Shown: positions 34,654 to 46,648, counted from the stretch's first letter. The stretch is 64,000 nt of DNA from Alphaproteobacteria bacterium SS10 (GCA_019192455.1 JAHCML010000003.1:1189848-1253847), one strand, 5' to 3'. Program-made: numbers and translations. The notes: generated by a model not told the origin, from the sequence alone.

Positions 34654-35486
34654 TTACGCTGCTTTAACGACGCGATCCAAATCTTGAAGCTTTGAGAGCA
34701 ACGGCTCCATTTCATCCAATGGCACCATATTAGGCCCATCGGATGGTGCATTATCGGGATCCTGGTGCGTCTCAACAAACAGCGCACCAACACCAACAGC
34801 CACCGCCGCACGGGACAGCACCGGTACAAACTCACGTTGGCCGCCAGAGGACGTGCCTTTACCACCTGGCTGCTGAACCGAATGGGTTGCGTCAAAGACA
34901 ACCGGGTAGCCCGTTTCAGCCATGGTTGGGAGCGAGCGCATATCCGAGACTAGGGTATTGTAGCCAAAGCTGGCGCCCCGCTCGGTCAGCAGGATGTTGT
35001 GGTTGCCGGTGGCTGCGATTTTGGCAGCCACATTGCCCATATCCCAAGGGGCCAGAAACTGCCCCTTCTTCACATTGATCACGGCACCGGTCTCACCAGC
35101 TGCGAGCAACAGGTCGGTCTGCCGGCACAGGAAGGCTGGGATTTGCATCACATCAACAACAGCAGCGACAGGCTCACATTGCTCTGGCCCGTGAATGTCA
35201 GTCAGCACCGGCACCTCAAGCTCTTTACGAAGCTCTGCGAGGATCGGTAGGCCTTTATCAAGGCCAACACCACGCTTACCCGACACCGAGGTGCGGTTCG
35301 CCTTATCGAAGGACGTCTTATAGATGAACGGAATGCCGAGACGCGCCGTTAGCTCTTTCAGCGCGCCCGCCATGTCGAAGGCATGATCCCGGCTCTCAAG
35401 CTGGCATGGGCCAGCAATAAGCGTAAATGGACGATCATTGGCGATCTCAATATCGCCGACTTTAACAACGCGTTGCTGTACGGGCA

Positions 35487-35487
<1 letters not shown>
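34654..35487 (-). CDS. kdsA: 3-deoxy-8-phosphooctulonate synthase
   Basis: Joins phosphoenolpyruvate and arabinose 5-phosphate to make KDO 8-phosphate for the lipopolysaccharide inner core. Seen: [55 protein letters not shown]-type segment and [12 protein letters not shown]. 277 residues. Start overlaps the pyrG stop by one base (TAATG). It fits with the lpx genes farther along as LPS supply. Confidence 0.97.
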
Positions 35488-37133
<1,646 letters not shown>

Positions 37134-37163
37134 CTACGGGGCGTTCGGGCTTAAATCTGGTAC

Positions 37164-37550
37164 TTACTCTGAGAGTGGGACTTCAGGGCCGGCATCGACC
37201 GCTGGTTCAGTGTCCTCTGGAGGCTCGATGGCTGCTGGGTCATCGGTGCGAATGTCATTGAACACCTCCGCACCTTCAATTTGGTCCAGGAAGTCGGTGT
37301 CCTGACCATCAGAGGCGATGATCGCGAGCAGTAGGCTGGTTGCCATAAAGGAGGCCGCGAGAATTGCGGTCGTGCGGGTCAGGAAGTTGGCTGTGCCGCG
37401 TGCGGACATCATGCCGCCAAAACCTGCACCGGCCGAGCTACCACCGCCGCCGCCGATACCAAGGCCGCCACCTTCTGAGCGCTGCAACAGGATGACCCCG
37501 ATGAGGGCCACGGCGAGCAGCAAATGAACGACAAGCAATACGGTTTCCAT
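37164..37550 (-). CDS. secG: preprotein translocase subunit SecG
   Basis: Small membrane subunit of the SecYEG channel. 128 residues: first helix METVLLVVHLLLAVALIGVIL, a glycine-rich loop (GGGLGIGGGGGSSAGAGFGG), conserved RGTANFLTRTTAILA leading into the second helix, and an acidic Pro/Glu-rich tail longer than in E. coli, which is usual in alphaproteobacteria. A GC hairpin (37565-37582) lies just ahead of its ribosome site; its effect is unknown. Confidence 0.93.
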   Translation of the reverse strand: METVLLVVHLLLAVALIGVILLQRSEGGGLGIGGGGGSSAGAGFGGMMSARGTANFLTRTTAILAASFMATSLLLAIIASDGQDTDFLDQIEGAEVFNDIRTDDPAAIEPPEDTEPAVDAGPEVPLSE

Positions 37551-37696
37551 AACAACACCTGACGGGCCCTTCTTCGTGGGCCGTTTTACATAGAGACGCT
37601 TTGTAAGGCTGAACCGACAAAATAGTGATTTCGTCGACAGACGCCAGCGATGTTTTTGCCCTGCATCAAATCAGCTCAAAAACACCGCGCGATTAG

Positions 37697-38464
37697 CTAG
37701 CTGGAAGCAACCCCAGCCGCCGCTGTGAGGATGCCCAAAAAGTCCTCTGCCTTCAGGCTGGCACCACCAACCAAGGCACCACCAACACCATTTAGCGGCA
37801 GGATTTCAGAAGCATTCCCAGGCTTAACCGACCCACCATAAAGAATGCGTGGCGCAGCTTTATCGCTGGTCGCACCCGCAGCGGCCTGAGCAATCACAGT
37901 GTGGATCGCTTCGATGTCATCATTTGATGGCGTGCGACCGGTGCCGATGGCCCAAACCGGCTCATAAGCAAGGATCACATCAGCCGATGTCAGGTCGGTT
38001 GGCATCGAACCCGCGATTTGTTTCTTCACAACAGCCTCGGCCTCACCGGCATCCCGTTCCGCTTCTGTCTCACCAATGCAGATGATTGGGGTTAGACCAG
38101 CAGCCAATGCGGCCTCAGCCTGCGCGCACACCATTTCATCAGTTTCGCCATGATCGGTTCTGCGCTCTGAGTGGCCAACGATTGCGTAGCTGGCACCGGC
38201 ATCCGCAATCATGGCCGCCGCAACATCGCCGGTGTGCGCGCCCGTTTCAGCCGTATGGCAGGTCTGGGACCCAACGCCGATACCGCTGCCAGCGGCTGCC
38301 TTCACGACCGTGGTTAGATGCAGGCTGGTTGGGCACAGCACGACCTTCACCTGATCGTGATTAAAGCCATGCTGAATAGCCTGGGTCAGCTGGTCGGCCA
38401 TGGCCATCGTGCCATGCATCTTCCAGTTACCGGCGATAAGAAAAGCGGGGTTGGCGGACGCCAT
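37697..38464 (-). CDS. tpiA: triose-phosphate isomerase
   Basis: Interconverts glyceraldehyde 3-phosphate and dihydroxyacetone phosphate. Seen in 255 residues: AGNWKMHG (catalytic Lys), VGHSERR (catalytic His), AYEPVWAIGTG (catalytic Glu), ILYGGSVKPGNA phosphate loop and VGGASLK. The ATG at 38464 has GAGG 8 bases before it, so I preferred it to the longer frame up to 38548. Divergent from ppiD. Confidence 0.97.
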   Translation of the reverse strand: MASANPAFLIAGNWKMHGTMAMADQLTQAIQHGFNHDQVKVVLCPTSLHLTTVVKAAAGSGIGVGSQTCHTAETGAHTGDVAAAMIADAGASYAIVGHSERRTDHGETDEMVCAQAEAALAAGLTPIICIGETEAERDAGEAEAVVKKQIAGSMPTDLTSADVILAYEPVWAIGTGRTPSNDDIEAIHTVIAQAAAGATSDKAAPRILYGGSVKPGNASEILPLNGVGGALVGGASLKAEDFLGILTAAAGVASS

Positions 38465-38669
38465 TTGAACTACCTCTAACGAACGTGCATCGGCACGGGA
38501 TGAAAAAAGTCGAAAACTCGCTGATTCCGGCAGGCTGAGCCGTTGCAAGCGTGGATATGCGCCCCTATTATCAGGTCAGCCGCATCGGGTCCAGGGGGAG
38601 CCGAGTGAGCGGCGGATTTTTCGAGCCCAATCGAGCCCACTTTTAGCCAGAGTTTGAGACCAAGACGCC

Positions 38670-40595
38670 ATGCGTAAGTTGATGGAAAATCGGATCGGCC
38701 GAATCTTTGTGATCGTGCTGTTCAGCCTTATGGGTCTCAGCATGCTCAGCTTCGGTGTCACCGATTTCAGTATGGTTGGTAACAGCAATGCGGCGTTGGT
38801 GGGCGATTACAAGATCACGGCAGCAGAGCTTGATCAGACCTTCAACTTCGATTTGGCGGAAGAGCAGCGGAACACCGGTCAGTTTGTAAATCGGGTTCAA
38901 GCGCTGACTGAAGGCCGATTGGAAGAGACCCTCGCCCGCCTCATTCTTCGCCGCCAAATGCAGCAGGCTGCCACCGACTCGGAAGTGCTGATAACTGAAG
39001 AGGCCTTGGCCACCATCATCCGTAACAATGACGGTTTCCAGGATGAGGAAGGCAACTTTGATCGTGAGCGTTTTAACTTCATCGTCTACCAGGCGGGCCT
39101 AACGCCCGAAGCCTATGCCCAGCAGGTTAAGGCCAACATGACCCGTGGCCAGATGAGCCAGGCTGTCATCAGCGGTGTTCAAGCACCCAACCTGATGCTG
39201 GACGTGCTCACCGAATTTCAGGGCCGTACCCGGGATGTAAGCTACGTCACCCTGGGTGAGGCTGATGTACCGGTCGAGGGTGAGCCAACCGAAGAAGAGT
39301 TAAATGTTCTGTATGAACAGAACCTGGATGCGTTCCGCACGCCAGAGCGTCGGACCGTCAGCATCCTCAACTTTGGTCCCGCTGATGTTGCTGACCGTGT
39401 GACCGTCACGGATGAGCAGTTGCAGGCCGAATACAATCGCCAGATCGATAGCTTCCGCGTCGATGAACGGCGCCGGTTTGAACAAGCCCTGCTCGACAGT
39501 GCTGAACAGGCTGAACTTCTGCTAGCCGCCGCCACTGAGGGCAGCAGCCTTAGCGATATTGTCGCCGCCGCCTTCCCTGAGAATGCGCCCTTTGTCTCCG
39601 ATGTCGATTGGGCAGAGCGCGAAACGCTGCTGCCAGAGATGGCTGATGTCATCTTTGAAATGCAGGTTGGTGAAATCTCAGAACCGATCGAAACGGATCT
39701 GGGCCTCCACATTGTTCGCCTTACCGGCAGTCAAGAAGCAGGCACCCGCCCCCTGGATGATGTTCGTGAGGCGTTGACCGAGCAGGTTCAGCGGCGCAAT
39801 GCAGCAGACGCCCTCTTCGACTTCTCCGCTGAGGTTGATCAGGCGCTCATTGACGAGCAGCCCTTTGAAGAGATTGCGGAGACCCTAAAGATCAATCTGA
39901 TCACTTTAGATGGCCTCGCCGAGGACGCGACCCTGCCGGTGGGCACCGCAACCCCAGCCTTTGGCCTGTCCATTGTTGCTGAGGAAGCATTCTACCTTGA
40001 GCCTGGGGAAGTTAGCCCACTGTTTGAGAGCAGTAATGGTGGCTACCTCGCCGTTCGCCTCGACAGCGTTACACCGGCCAATACACAGCCAAAGGAAGAG
40101 GTTCAGACCCAACTGACCGGCCTTTGGGAGCTGATTGAGCGCCGCCGTGTGGCTGCTGATCTGGCCGCCAAACTTGATGAAGCAGCGCGTGACGGCGCCG
40201 AATGGAATGATGCGCTGACTGAGCTTGGCCTCGACCCAGAGCAGGTCACCGTGCAACAGGTCCAACAGTTGAGCCGAGCCGACCGCAACACCGCTATTGC
40301 CCCGGCCATTTTGCGTGGGATCTTTGACCTGACTGAACCGGGTGACACTGACCGTCTTCGAATTGGTGACCGCTGGGTGGTTATCCGCATCGAGGGCGTG
40401 GCCAGTGAGGCTGTTGATCCAGTGCAGATTCAGGAGATGCGGGTTGATCTCGCAGAAACCCTGTCACTTGACCTGCTATCCCAATATCAGCGGGTTTTGG
40501 ATCAGCGCTATCCGGCACGGATCAATTACAATGTGCTGAACAGCTTCCACACGCCAGAGTCCGGTGGCTCGATCCCTGCCCATGGCGGTTATTGA
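38670..40595 (+). CDS. ppiD: peptidyl-prolyl isomerase PpiD-like (SurA_N / parvulin)
   Basis: Membrane-anchored periplasmic folding factor. 641 residues: an N-terminal membrane helix (GRIFVIVLFSLMGLSMLSFGV), a SurA-N-like chaperone region, a central parvulin-type domain (about 220-370, with MQVGEISEPIETDLGLHIVRL) and a C-terminal chaperone region. The isomerase signature is recognisable though the catalytic set was not checked residue by residue. trpE follows on the same strand. The ppiD-trpE neighbourhood is common in this class. Confidence 0.9.
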   Translation: MRKLMENRIGRIFVIVLFSLMGLSMLSFGVTDFSMVGNSNAALVGDYKITAAELDQTFNFDLAEEQRNTGQFVNRVQALTEGRLEETLARLILRRQMQQAATDSEVLITEEALATIIRNNDGFQDEEGNFDRERFNFIVYQAGLTPEAYAQQVKANMTRGQMSQAVISGVQAPNLMLDVLTEFQGRTRDVSYVTLGEADVPVEGEPTEEELNVLYEQNLDAFRTPERRTVSILNFGPADVADRVTVTDEQLQAEYNRQIDSFRVDERRRFEQALLDSAEQAELLLAAATEGSSLSDIVAAAFPENAPFVSDVDWAERETLLPEMADVIFEMQVGEISEPIETDLGLHIVRLTGSQEAGTRPLDDVREALTEQVQRRNAADALFDFSAEVDQALIDEQPFEEIAETLKINLITLDGLAEDATLPVGTATPAFGLSIVAEEAFYLEPGEVSPLFESSNGGYLAVRLDSVTPANTQPKEEVQTQLTGLWELIERRRVAADLAAKLDEAARDGAEWNDALTELGLDPEQVTVQQVQQLSRADRNTAIAPAILRGIFDLTEPGDTDRLRIGDRWVVIRIEGVASEAVDPVQIQEMRVDLAETLSLDLLSQYQRVLDQRYPARINYNVLNSFHTPESGGSIPAHGGY

Positions 40596-40696
40596 TCGCA
40601 ATCTGATCCGAATTGGCGTTTAACAACGCGCGCTGGGTTGGCGGCTATGCTGCCTACCCGTCATTTTTCTCTGCCTTAGGCTGGAAGCCCCATCTC

Positions 40697-42208
40697 GTGT
40701 CGATCCAACCAGACTTTGATACCGTCGCCTCGCAATATCAGCCTGATGGGCCTGCGACGCTGCTCTGGACCAGGATGATTGCCGATCTCGAGACACCGGT
40801 ATCTGCGTTCCTGAAACTGGCCGATGGCGAGCCCCATTGCTGTCTCTTTGAGTCTGTTGAGGGCGGGGCCAATATTGGCCGCTACTCAATCATTGCGCTG
40901 CGCCCCGATCTGATCTGGCGTGCCCGGGATCTAAAGCCAGAGATCAATCGCGGCCCCCATCTCGGTGAGACGAAGTTTGACGCCGATGAACGGCCCGCGC
41001 TTGAGAGCTTGCGTGTCATCCTGGCCGAAAGCCGGATTGAGCCACCGCCAGGCCTGCCGCCGATGACCGCTGGCGGTCTGTTTGGCTATCTTGGCTATGA
41101 CATGGTGCGGGTGGTTGAGGATATTCCGAATGATAATCCCGACCCGCTGAACCTGGATGACGCGGTGATGATGCGGCCAACGCTGATTGCTGTGTTCGAC
41201 AATATCGATCGCACCATCACTATCGCGACACCCTTGCGGCCATCCACCGATGTGCCCGCCCGCGCCGCCTATGATGCCGCTGCCGAGCGACTGCAAACAG
41301 CACTGAAACTGCTGCGCCGATCACCACCGGCGCCCAACCCAATCATGGGTAACGAAACCGGCGAAGTGGAGCCTGTCTCAAATACCGGGCAGGACGCTTA
41401 CAAGGCCGCCGTTGATAAGGCGAAGGAATACATCCTGGCCGGTGATGCCTTCCAGATCGTGCCATCTCAACGGTTCTCTGCCCCCTTCCCACTCCCGCCC
41501 TTTGATCTGTACCGCGCACTCCGCCGGTTAAACCCATCACCGTTTCTATTCTATGTACGGTTGGGTGAGCTAAGCATTGTTGGATCAAGCCCTGAGATCT
41601 TGGTTCGGGTTCGTGATGGCAAGGTCACGATCCGCCCACTAGCAGGCACACGCCCACGGGGTGGGACACCGAAAGAGGACAAGGCCCTGGCCGATGACCT
41701 CCTGGCGGATCCGAAGGAGCTATCGGAGCATCTGATGCTGCTTGATCTTGGGCGCAACGACGTTGGCAGGGTTGCCGAAATCGGCAGTGTTCAGGTCACC
41801 GAGCAGATGGTGATTGAGTACTACTCTCACGTCATGCACATCGTCTCGAATGTTGAGGGCACGCTGCGTAGTGACCTCGATCCGTTCGATGCCCTAATGG
41901 CCGGCTTCCCAGCCGGTACGGTTAGCGGTGCCCCAAAGGTTCGAGCGATGGAGATCATCGACGAACTTGAGGTTGCCCGGCGCGGTATCTATGCCGGATG
42001 CGTTGGCTATTTCGGTGCCGATGGCAGCATGGATAATTGTATCGCCCTCCGCACCGCTGTGCTGAAGAATGGCATGATGCACGTCCAGGCTGGCGCTGGT
42101 GTGGTTGCGGATAGCGATCCGCAGAAAGAGTATGATGAGACGGTGAACAAGGCCCGCGCCCTGTTCCGGGCCGCTGATGAAGCGCTCTCCATCGCTCGTA
42201 ACGCTTAA
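40697..42208 (+). CDS. trpE: anthranilate synthase component I
   Basis: First committed enzyme of tryptophan synthesis, converting chorismate to anthranilate with TrpG. In about 503 residues: ADLETPVSAFLKL (tryptophan feedback-site region), SIIALRPDLIWRA, ILAGDAFQIVPSQRF, GSSPEILVRV, IRPLAGTRPRG, DLGRNDVGRVA and GAPKVRAMEIIDELE. I chose the GTG at 40697 (GGAAG 9 bases ahead); upstream codons to the TTG at 40613 do not resemble the family. No tryptophan-rich leader peptide is visible. The gene is separated from trpG by a minus-strand deacetylase gene. Confidence 0.95.
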   Translation: MSIQPDFDTVASQYQPDGPATLLWTRMIADLETPVSAFLKLADGEPHCCLFESVEGGANIGRYSIIALRPDLIWRARDLKPEINRGPHLGETKFDADERPALESLRVILAESRIEPPPGLPPMTAGGLFGYLGYDMVRVVEDIPNDNPDPLNLDDAVMMRPTLIAVFDNIDRTITIATPLRPSTDVPARAAYDAAAERLQTALKLLRRSPPAPNPIMGNETGEVEPVSNTGQDAYKAAVDKAKEYILAGDAFQIVPSQRFSAPFPLPPFDLYRALRRLNPSPFLFYVRLGELSIVGSSPEILVRVRDGKVTIRPLAGTRPRGGTPKEDKALADDLLADPKELSEHLMLLDLGRNDVGRVAEIGSVQVTEQMVIEYYSHVMHIVSNVEGTLRSDLDPFDALMAGFPAGTVSGAPKVRAMEIIDELEVARRGIYAGCVGYFGADGSMDNCIALRTAVLKNGMMHVQAGAGVVADSDPQKEYDETVNKARALFRAADEALSIARNA

Positions 42209-42216
42209 CGCGTCAG

Positions 42217-43392
42217 CTATTCGGCCCGCGCCGCAACCTGTTCTTCAGTCTTAGCTGAACGCATCGCCGCGATTGTTGAGATCGGTACCAATTGGAAACC
42301 ACGCTCTTCCAGTGTCGGCAGCCACTCATCCAGGGCTTCCAAGGTTTCCCGGTGCGGATGACCAATACCGACCGCTGTACCCACATGGCGGGCAACCGCT
42401 TCTAACTGGCGAAGGCTACGTCGGATGGCTGCGGGCTCGATCTCATGATCTAGAAATACACTGCGGCGCGCTGCTGGCATGCCGAGGCTTTCGGCAAGAT
42501 CGCCAGCCACACTCTTGGGCGAGGTTTGGCTATCGAGGAACATCAGCCCCCGGCGCTTCAGCTCGGTAAGCACCGTCATCATCGATTGGGTATCACTCGT
42601 GAAGCGGCTACCCATATGGTTATTGATCCCGACATAACCGTCGAACTTGCCGAGCGCCTGGCGCAACCGGCGAAGCACCTCATCCTTAGGCAAATCAACG
42701 GTAAGGGCCCGTGGGCCAGGATCCTGTTTGGCATCCAGGGGCTGCATCGGTACATGGACTAACAGCTCATGGCCCAGGCGTCGGGCCCGGTTGGTTTGCT
42801 GCTCCAGATTGCCGGCATATGGCAGGAACGCGAGCGTCATCGGCGCTGGCAGCTCCATGGTCCGCTCGGTCCTGGTTCTACTCAAGCCCAGATCATCGAT
42901 GACAATCGCAATTTTGGGGCGATTACTATCAAGGGCGACCGGCACTGCATATCGCTGCCAGGCAGGTGTCAGCTCAACCGCCGGCGGCGTAATCACCGCA
43001 ACATCTAGCTTCTCAGCAGGGACAGCGGCTGCTGGCTTGGCCTCAACCGGCGCCGGGATCACCGGTTGAACCGATGGTGCCTCAACTGTCGCCACTGACA
43101 ATGGCTCTGGCTTAGCAGCCGGAGGTTCGGGATCCACTGCTAACGCAACCTCTTCGGGTGAGCTGCTAGGTGTTTCAACCGGTGCTGCGGTAACAGAAAG
43201 TGGGCGGAGGTCGATGATCGGTACAACGACACGTTTAGCGTCCCGGTCGCTGGCGATATCCCGTGCCTGACTGCCGTTGCCCATAACCAATGCACCGGTT
43301 GCCACAACGGCAACGCCAACCATCAGCATCAACGTCAAACGACGCCAGGACAGGTTGATGGATGTTGCCTCAGGCAGGTGCAAGGGGGCCAT
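42217..43392 (-). CDS. divergent polysaccharide deacetylase (YibQ/DUF610)
   Basis: Predicted periplasmic NodB-fold protein. The start region has one membrane segment (SWRRLTLMLMVGVAVVATGALVMG), then a Pro/Ala/Glu-rich spacer of about 100 residues, then the YibQ domain: KIAIVIDDLGLS, LAFLPYA, ELLVHVPMQPLD, YVGINNHMGSRFTSD, LMFLDSQTS and VGIGHPHRETLEAL. The ATG at 43392 has GAAGAG ahead; an ATG at 43416 is also in frame. About 391 residues. It lies on the minus strand between trpE and trpG, so it interrupts the trp genes. Confidence 0.88.
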   Translation of the reverse strand: MAPLHLPEATSINLSWRRLTLMLMVGVAVVATGALVMGNGSQARDIASDRDAKRVVVPIIDLRPLSVTAAPVETPSSSPEEVALAVDPEPPAAKPEPLSVATVEAPSVQPVIPAPVEAKPAAAVPAEKLDVAVITPPAVELTPAWQRYAVPVALDSNRPKIAIVIDDLGLSRTRTERTMELPAPMTLAFLPYAGNLEQQTNRARRLGHELLVHVPMQPLDAKQDPGPRALTVDLPKDEVLRRLRQALGKFDGYVGINNHMGSRFTSDTQSMMTVLTELKRRGLMFLDSQTSPKSVAGDLAESLGMPAARRSVFLDHEIEPAAIRRSLRQLEAVARHVGTAVGIGHPHRETLEALDEWLPTLEERGFQLVPISTIAAMRSAKTEEQVAARAE

Positions 43393-43535
43393 AGCGGGCT
43401 CTTCAGCCAAATACATACAGATATGTGAGGGTCTTACGGGATCAGAGGCCGGTCAAGCCTGACTCGCCACGACTCGATCCAGGGGCACCAACGCGATTTC
43501 GCATGTCTGCCCCAGCTTTTGGTCAACAGCTTCCC

Positions 43536-43564
43536 TTGTCGTCCCATGGCGGTTTTATGTTATA
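43536..43564 (+). promoter_or_regulatory. weak sigma-70-like promoter candidate for trpG
   Basis: TTGTCG at 43536-43541, 17 bases, then GTTATA at 43559-43564, about 60 bases before the trpG ATG. Only a partial match, listed because trpG starts a new plus-strand unit. Confidence 0.25.
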
Positions 43565-43625
43565 GCTCTGATATGCCGGATTTCTGCGGTCCAGCGCCCC
43601 AATAAGCCCAAGCCCGAGAAGCCAA

Positions 43626-44234
43626 ATGCGCGTCCTGCTCATCGATAACTATGACAGCTTCACCTACAACCTGGTTCAGGTGATGGGGACCGTAGGGCTC
43701 GAATCAATCGTACATCGGAACGACAAGATTTCGGTCGCTGACGCCATGGCGATCGAGGCTGAAGCCATCGTAATTTCACCGGGCCCTTGCGACCCCGATC
43801 GTGCGGGTATTTGCTTGGACCTGATTGCGGCGGCAGCAGATGCCAAACGGCCATTATTGGGTGTGTGCTTAGGCCATCAGGCACTCGGCCAGGCCTTTGG
43901 CGGCAAGGTGGTTCGTGCCGGACGCCCCATGCATGGCAAAACCAGCCCAATCAGCCATAACAATGACGGTATCTTCGCTGGTCTACCCAACCCGTTTTCC
44001 GTGACGCGCTACCACTCTCTCGTGGTTGATAGTGCTACCTCTCCCAACCAGCTGGAGATTACGGCCCGCAGTACCGATGATGACCTAATCATGGGTTATC
44101 AGCATGCCGAACTGCCGCTATATGGTGTGCAGTTCCACCCAGAGAGCATCGCGACCGAACACGGTGCACAGATGCTGCAAAACTTCAAAACCATGGCCCT
44201 ACAGGCGCAGCAGAAACAGGCCGTTCCAGCCTAA
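43626..44234 (+). CDS. trpG: anthranilate synthase component II (glutamine amidotransferase)
   Basis: Supplies ammonia to TrpE; the same protein may also serve folate synthesis as PabA. 202 residues with the DNYDSFTYNLVQ start, nucleophile Cys in LLGVCLGHQALGQAFGG, and the catalytic His/Glu in YGVQFHPESIATEHG. trpD begins 47 bases later and trpC follows, giving a trpGDC unit that runs into moaC and moeA. Confidence 0.96.
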   Translation: MRVLLIDNYDSFTYNLVQVMGTVGLESIVHRNDKISVADAMAIEAEAIVISPGPCDPDRAGICLDLIAAAADAKRPLLGVCLGHQALGQAFGGKVVRAGRPMHGKTSPISHNNDGIFAGLPNPFSVTRYHSLVVDSATSPNQLEITARSTDDDLIMGYQHAELPLYGVQFHPESIATEHGAQMLQNFKTMALQAQQKQAVPA

Positions 44235-44281
44235 GCACCTCAGCGCCGTTTAGCCCAAACACTTCAGACCGACGAGATCCC

Positions 44282-45322
44282 GTGAGCACTGACGAACAGG
44301 CAATGAAGCCATTCCTGGCAAAACTCGGCACTGGCGCGAGCCTGACCGAGGCCGAAGCCGTTGAAGCCTTTGACATCGTCATGTCAGGCTCTGCCACCCC
44401 TGCCCAGCTGGGCGCCTTCCTGATGGGCATGCGGGTACGTGGTGAAACGGTTGATGAGATTACAGGCGGCGCCAGGGTCTTGCGCAGCAATGCCGCCATG
44501 GTGCAGGCACCAGCCGATGCCATTGATACCTGCGGCACCGGCGGTGACGGCAAGGGCACCCTGAATGTCTCAACTGCTGTCGCCTTTGTGGTTGCAGCCT
44601 GCGGTGTGCCGGTGGCCAAGCATGGCAACCGTGCTGCCTCCTCCAAATCTGGTGCGGCTGATGTCCTCGAGGCGCTTGGCGTCAATGTCATGGCCGATAT
44701 TGAGCAGGTTGAAGGCAGTCTGAAACAGCATGGCGTCTGTTTCCTTATGGCACCAAAGCATCATGCCGCCATGCGCCACGTGGTCCCTGCCCGTAAAGAA
44801 ATGGGGCTTCGCACCATCTTCAACCTTCTGGGCCCCTTGGCTAACCCTGCCGGTGTGCGTCGACAGTTGTTGGGCGTCTTTAGCCCGGACTGGCTGGACC
44901 CAATGGCAACCGTGCTTGGTAGGCTGGGCAGCGAGGTCGCCTGGGTCGTCCACGGCCATGACGGCCTGGATGAACTGACCATCACCGGCCCAAGTGAGGT
45001 CGCCGAGCTACGCAATGGTGTTGTCCAACACTTCACCATTGAACCGGGCGATGCTGGTCTCTCCGTTTCAGATGAGAAGTCGATCCGTGGCGGCACACCC
45101 GAGCAGAACGCCGCCGCATTGTTGGCTCTGCTTGATGGCAAGAAATCCGGCTATCGGGACATTGTTGTATTGAACGCGGCTGCCGCACTGCTCGTGTCAG
45201 GCAAGGCCGCAGATCTTAAAACCGGTGCCGCCCAGGCTAAAGAGGCCATCGACAAGGGCCTCGCCAAAGCTAAGTTGGAAGAACTGATCGGCGCGGCCCC
45301 ACTTGCCGCCGCCGCTAGCTGA
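44282..45322 (+). CDS. trpD: anthranilate phosphoribosyltransferase
   Basis: Adds phosphoribose to anthranilate. 346 residues with DTCGTGGDGKGTLNVST (PRPP site), VAKHGNRAASSKSG, GVCFLMAPKHHAAMRHV and LGPLANPAGVRRQLLGV. Starts with GTG at 44282. trpC follows after 15 bases. Confidence 0.97.
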   Translation: MSTDEQAMKPFLAKLGTGASLTEAEAVEAFDIVMSGSATPAQLGAFLMGMRVRGETVDEITGGARVLRSNAAMVQAPADAIDTCGTGGDGKGTLNVSTAVAFVVAACGVPVAKHGNRAASSKSGAADVLEALGVNVMADIEQVEGSLKQHGVCFLMAPKHHAAMRHVVPARKEMGLRTIFNLLGPLANPAGVRRQLLGVFSPDWLDPMATVLGRLGSEVAWVVHGHDGLDELTITGPSEVAELRNGVVQHFTIEPGDAGLSVSDEKSIRGGTPEQNAAALLALLDGKKSGYRDIVVLNAAAALLVSGKAADLKTGAAQAKEAIDKGLAKAKLEELIGAAPLAAAAS

Positions 45323-45337
45323 TTGGACCTATAAGCA

Positions 45338-46144
45338 ATGTCTAGCGTTCTCGCTGAAATCTGCCGCCGCAAGCGGGAACATGTCGCCGATTGTAAGGCG
45401 CACCGATCAGAGGCCGATCTGATCGCTGATTTGGATCGTGTTAGCGCGCCACGGGGGTTCGCCGCCGCCCTGGCCAAAGACGCTGCTGATAAGGGCTTCG
45501 GCCTTATCTGTGAGGTGAAGAAGGCCTCACCCAGCAAGGGCCTAATCCGCGCTGATTTTGACCCTGCGACCCTTGCAAAGGCTTATCAGGCCGGCGGTGC
45601 ATCCTGTCTCTCGGTCCTGACCGATACGCCGTACTTCCAAGGGCAAGATCCAGACCTTGTCGCCGCACGCGGTGCCGTTGACCTGCCGGCCCTCCGGAAG
45701 GATTTCATGCTGGACCCTTACCAGATACTGGAGGCCAGAGCGCTTGGGGCAGATTGTATCCTGCTGATCATGGCTGCATTGACGGATGAGGAGGCATCAA
45801 CACTCCATGACAAAGCTATAGAGCTTGGCATGGATGTTCTGGTTGAGGTTCACGATGGTGATGAGCTTGATCGCGCGCTTGCCTTGGACACCCCGCTCAT
45901 CGGCATAAATAACAGGAACCTCAAGACGTTAGAGGTTAGCCTTGCCACCACTGAAGAGTTAGCACCACGCGTGCCGGATGACCGGATGCTGATCTGTGAG
46001 AGTGGATTACGCGATCGCGCCGATTTGGACCGCATGATTGATGTGGGCGCAAAGGGTTTCCTGATCGGTGAGTCACTGATGCGCCAGGCCGATGTTGAGC
46101 AGGCGACAAAAGCGCTTCGCGAACCGCAAGCAGCGCTCAACTGA
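45338..46144 (+). CDS. trpC: indole-3-glycerol-phosphate synthase
   Basis: Closes the indole ring in tryptophan synthesis. 268-residue TIM barrel with [13 protein letters not shown] (catalytic Lys and PxxG), [21 protein letters not shown] (catalytic Lys), GINNRNLKT and LICESGL. Stand-alone form, not fused to TrpF. moaC starts 3 bases after the stop. Confidence 0.97.
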   Translation: MSSVLAEICRRKREHVADCKAHRSEADLIADLDRVSAPRGFAAALAKDAADKGFGLICEVKKASPSKGLIRADFDPATLAKAYQAGGASCLSVLTDTPYFQGQDPDLVAARGAVDLPALRKDFMLDPYQILEARALGADCILLIMAALTDEEASTLHDKAIELGMDVLVEVHDGDELDRALALDTPLIGINNRNLKTLEVSLATTEELAPRVPDDRMLICESGLRDRADLDRMIDVGAKGFLIGESLMRQADVEQATKALREPQAALN

Positions 46145-46147
46145 CCC

Positions 46148-46648
46148 ATGGGCAACGATAACCTCACCCATCTCGATCACGATGGCGCCGCCCGCATGGT
46201 CAATGTCGGTGACAAACCCCATACCGCCCGTAAAGCAATCGCCAGGGGCGAGGTGGTGATGAGCGCCGACACCTTAGCCAAGATTGAACAGGCAGCACTC
46301 AATAAGGGCGATGTCATCGGTACCGCCCGATTGGCAGGGGTTATGGCCGCCAAACGAACTGGCGACCTGATCCCACTATGTCACCCACTCCCACTCCACC
46401 ATGCCGATGTTGAGATCGTGGCCGACCACGCTCTTCCAGGCCTGCAAATTACCGGCACGGCCAGTGTAACCGGGCCAACGGGTGTTGAGATGGAAGCGCT
46501 AGCCGCCGTCTCCGTCGCCGCGCTGACGATCTATGACATGGCAAAGGCAATAGATAAGGCCATGACAATCCAGAATATTCGCCTGGTTCATAAATCCGGT
46601 GGCCGCTCTGGCACCTATAACGCGCCGGGTGAGCCAGACCATGGCTGA
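46148..46648 (+). CDS. moaC: cyclic pyranopterin monophosphate synthase
   Basis: Second enzyme of molybdenum cofactor synthesis, turning the MoaA product into cPMP. 166 residues with [18 protein letters not shown], the active-site [13 protein letters not shown], the [18 protein letters not shown] helix and AIDKAM, which carries the catalytic Lys/Asp pair. Its stop overlaps moeA by 8 bases. The trpC-moaC-moeA order is frequent in alphaproteobacteria. Confidence 0.97.
   Translation: MGNDNLTHLDHDGAARMVNVGDKPHTARKAIARGEVVMSADTLAKIEQAALNKGDVIGTARLAGVMAAKRTGDLIPLCHPLPLHHADVEIVADHALPGLQITGTASVTGPTGVEMEALAAVSVAALTIYDMAKAIDKAMTIQNIRLVHKSGGRSGTYNAPGEPDHG

Noticed and set aside
38621-38640. Direct repeat TCGAGCCCA twice before ppiD
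   Set aside because: Nine bases only, in GC-rich DNA; easily due to chance.
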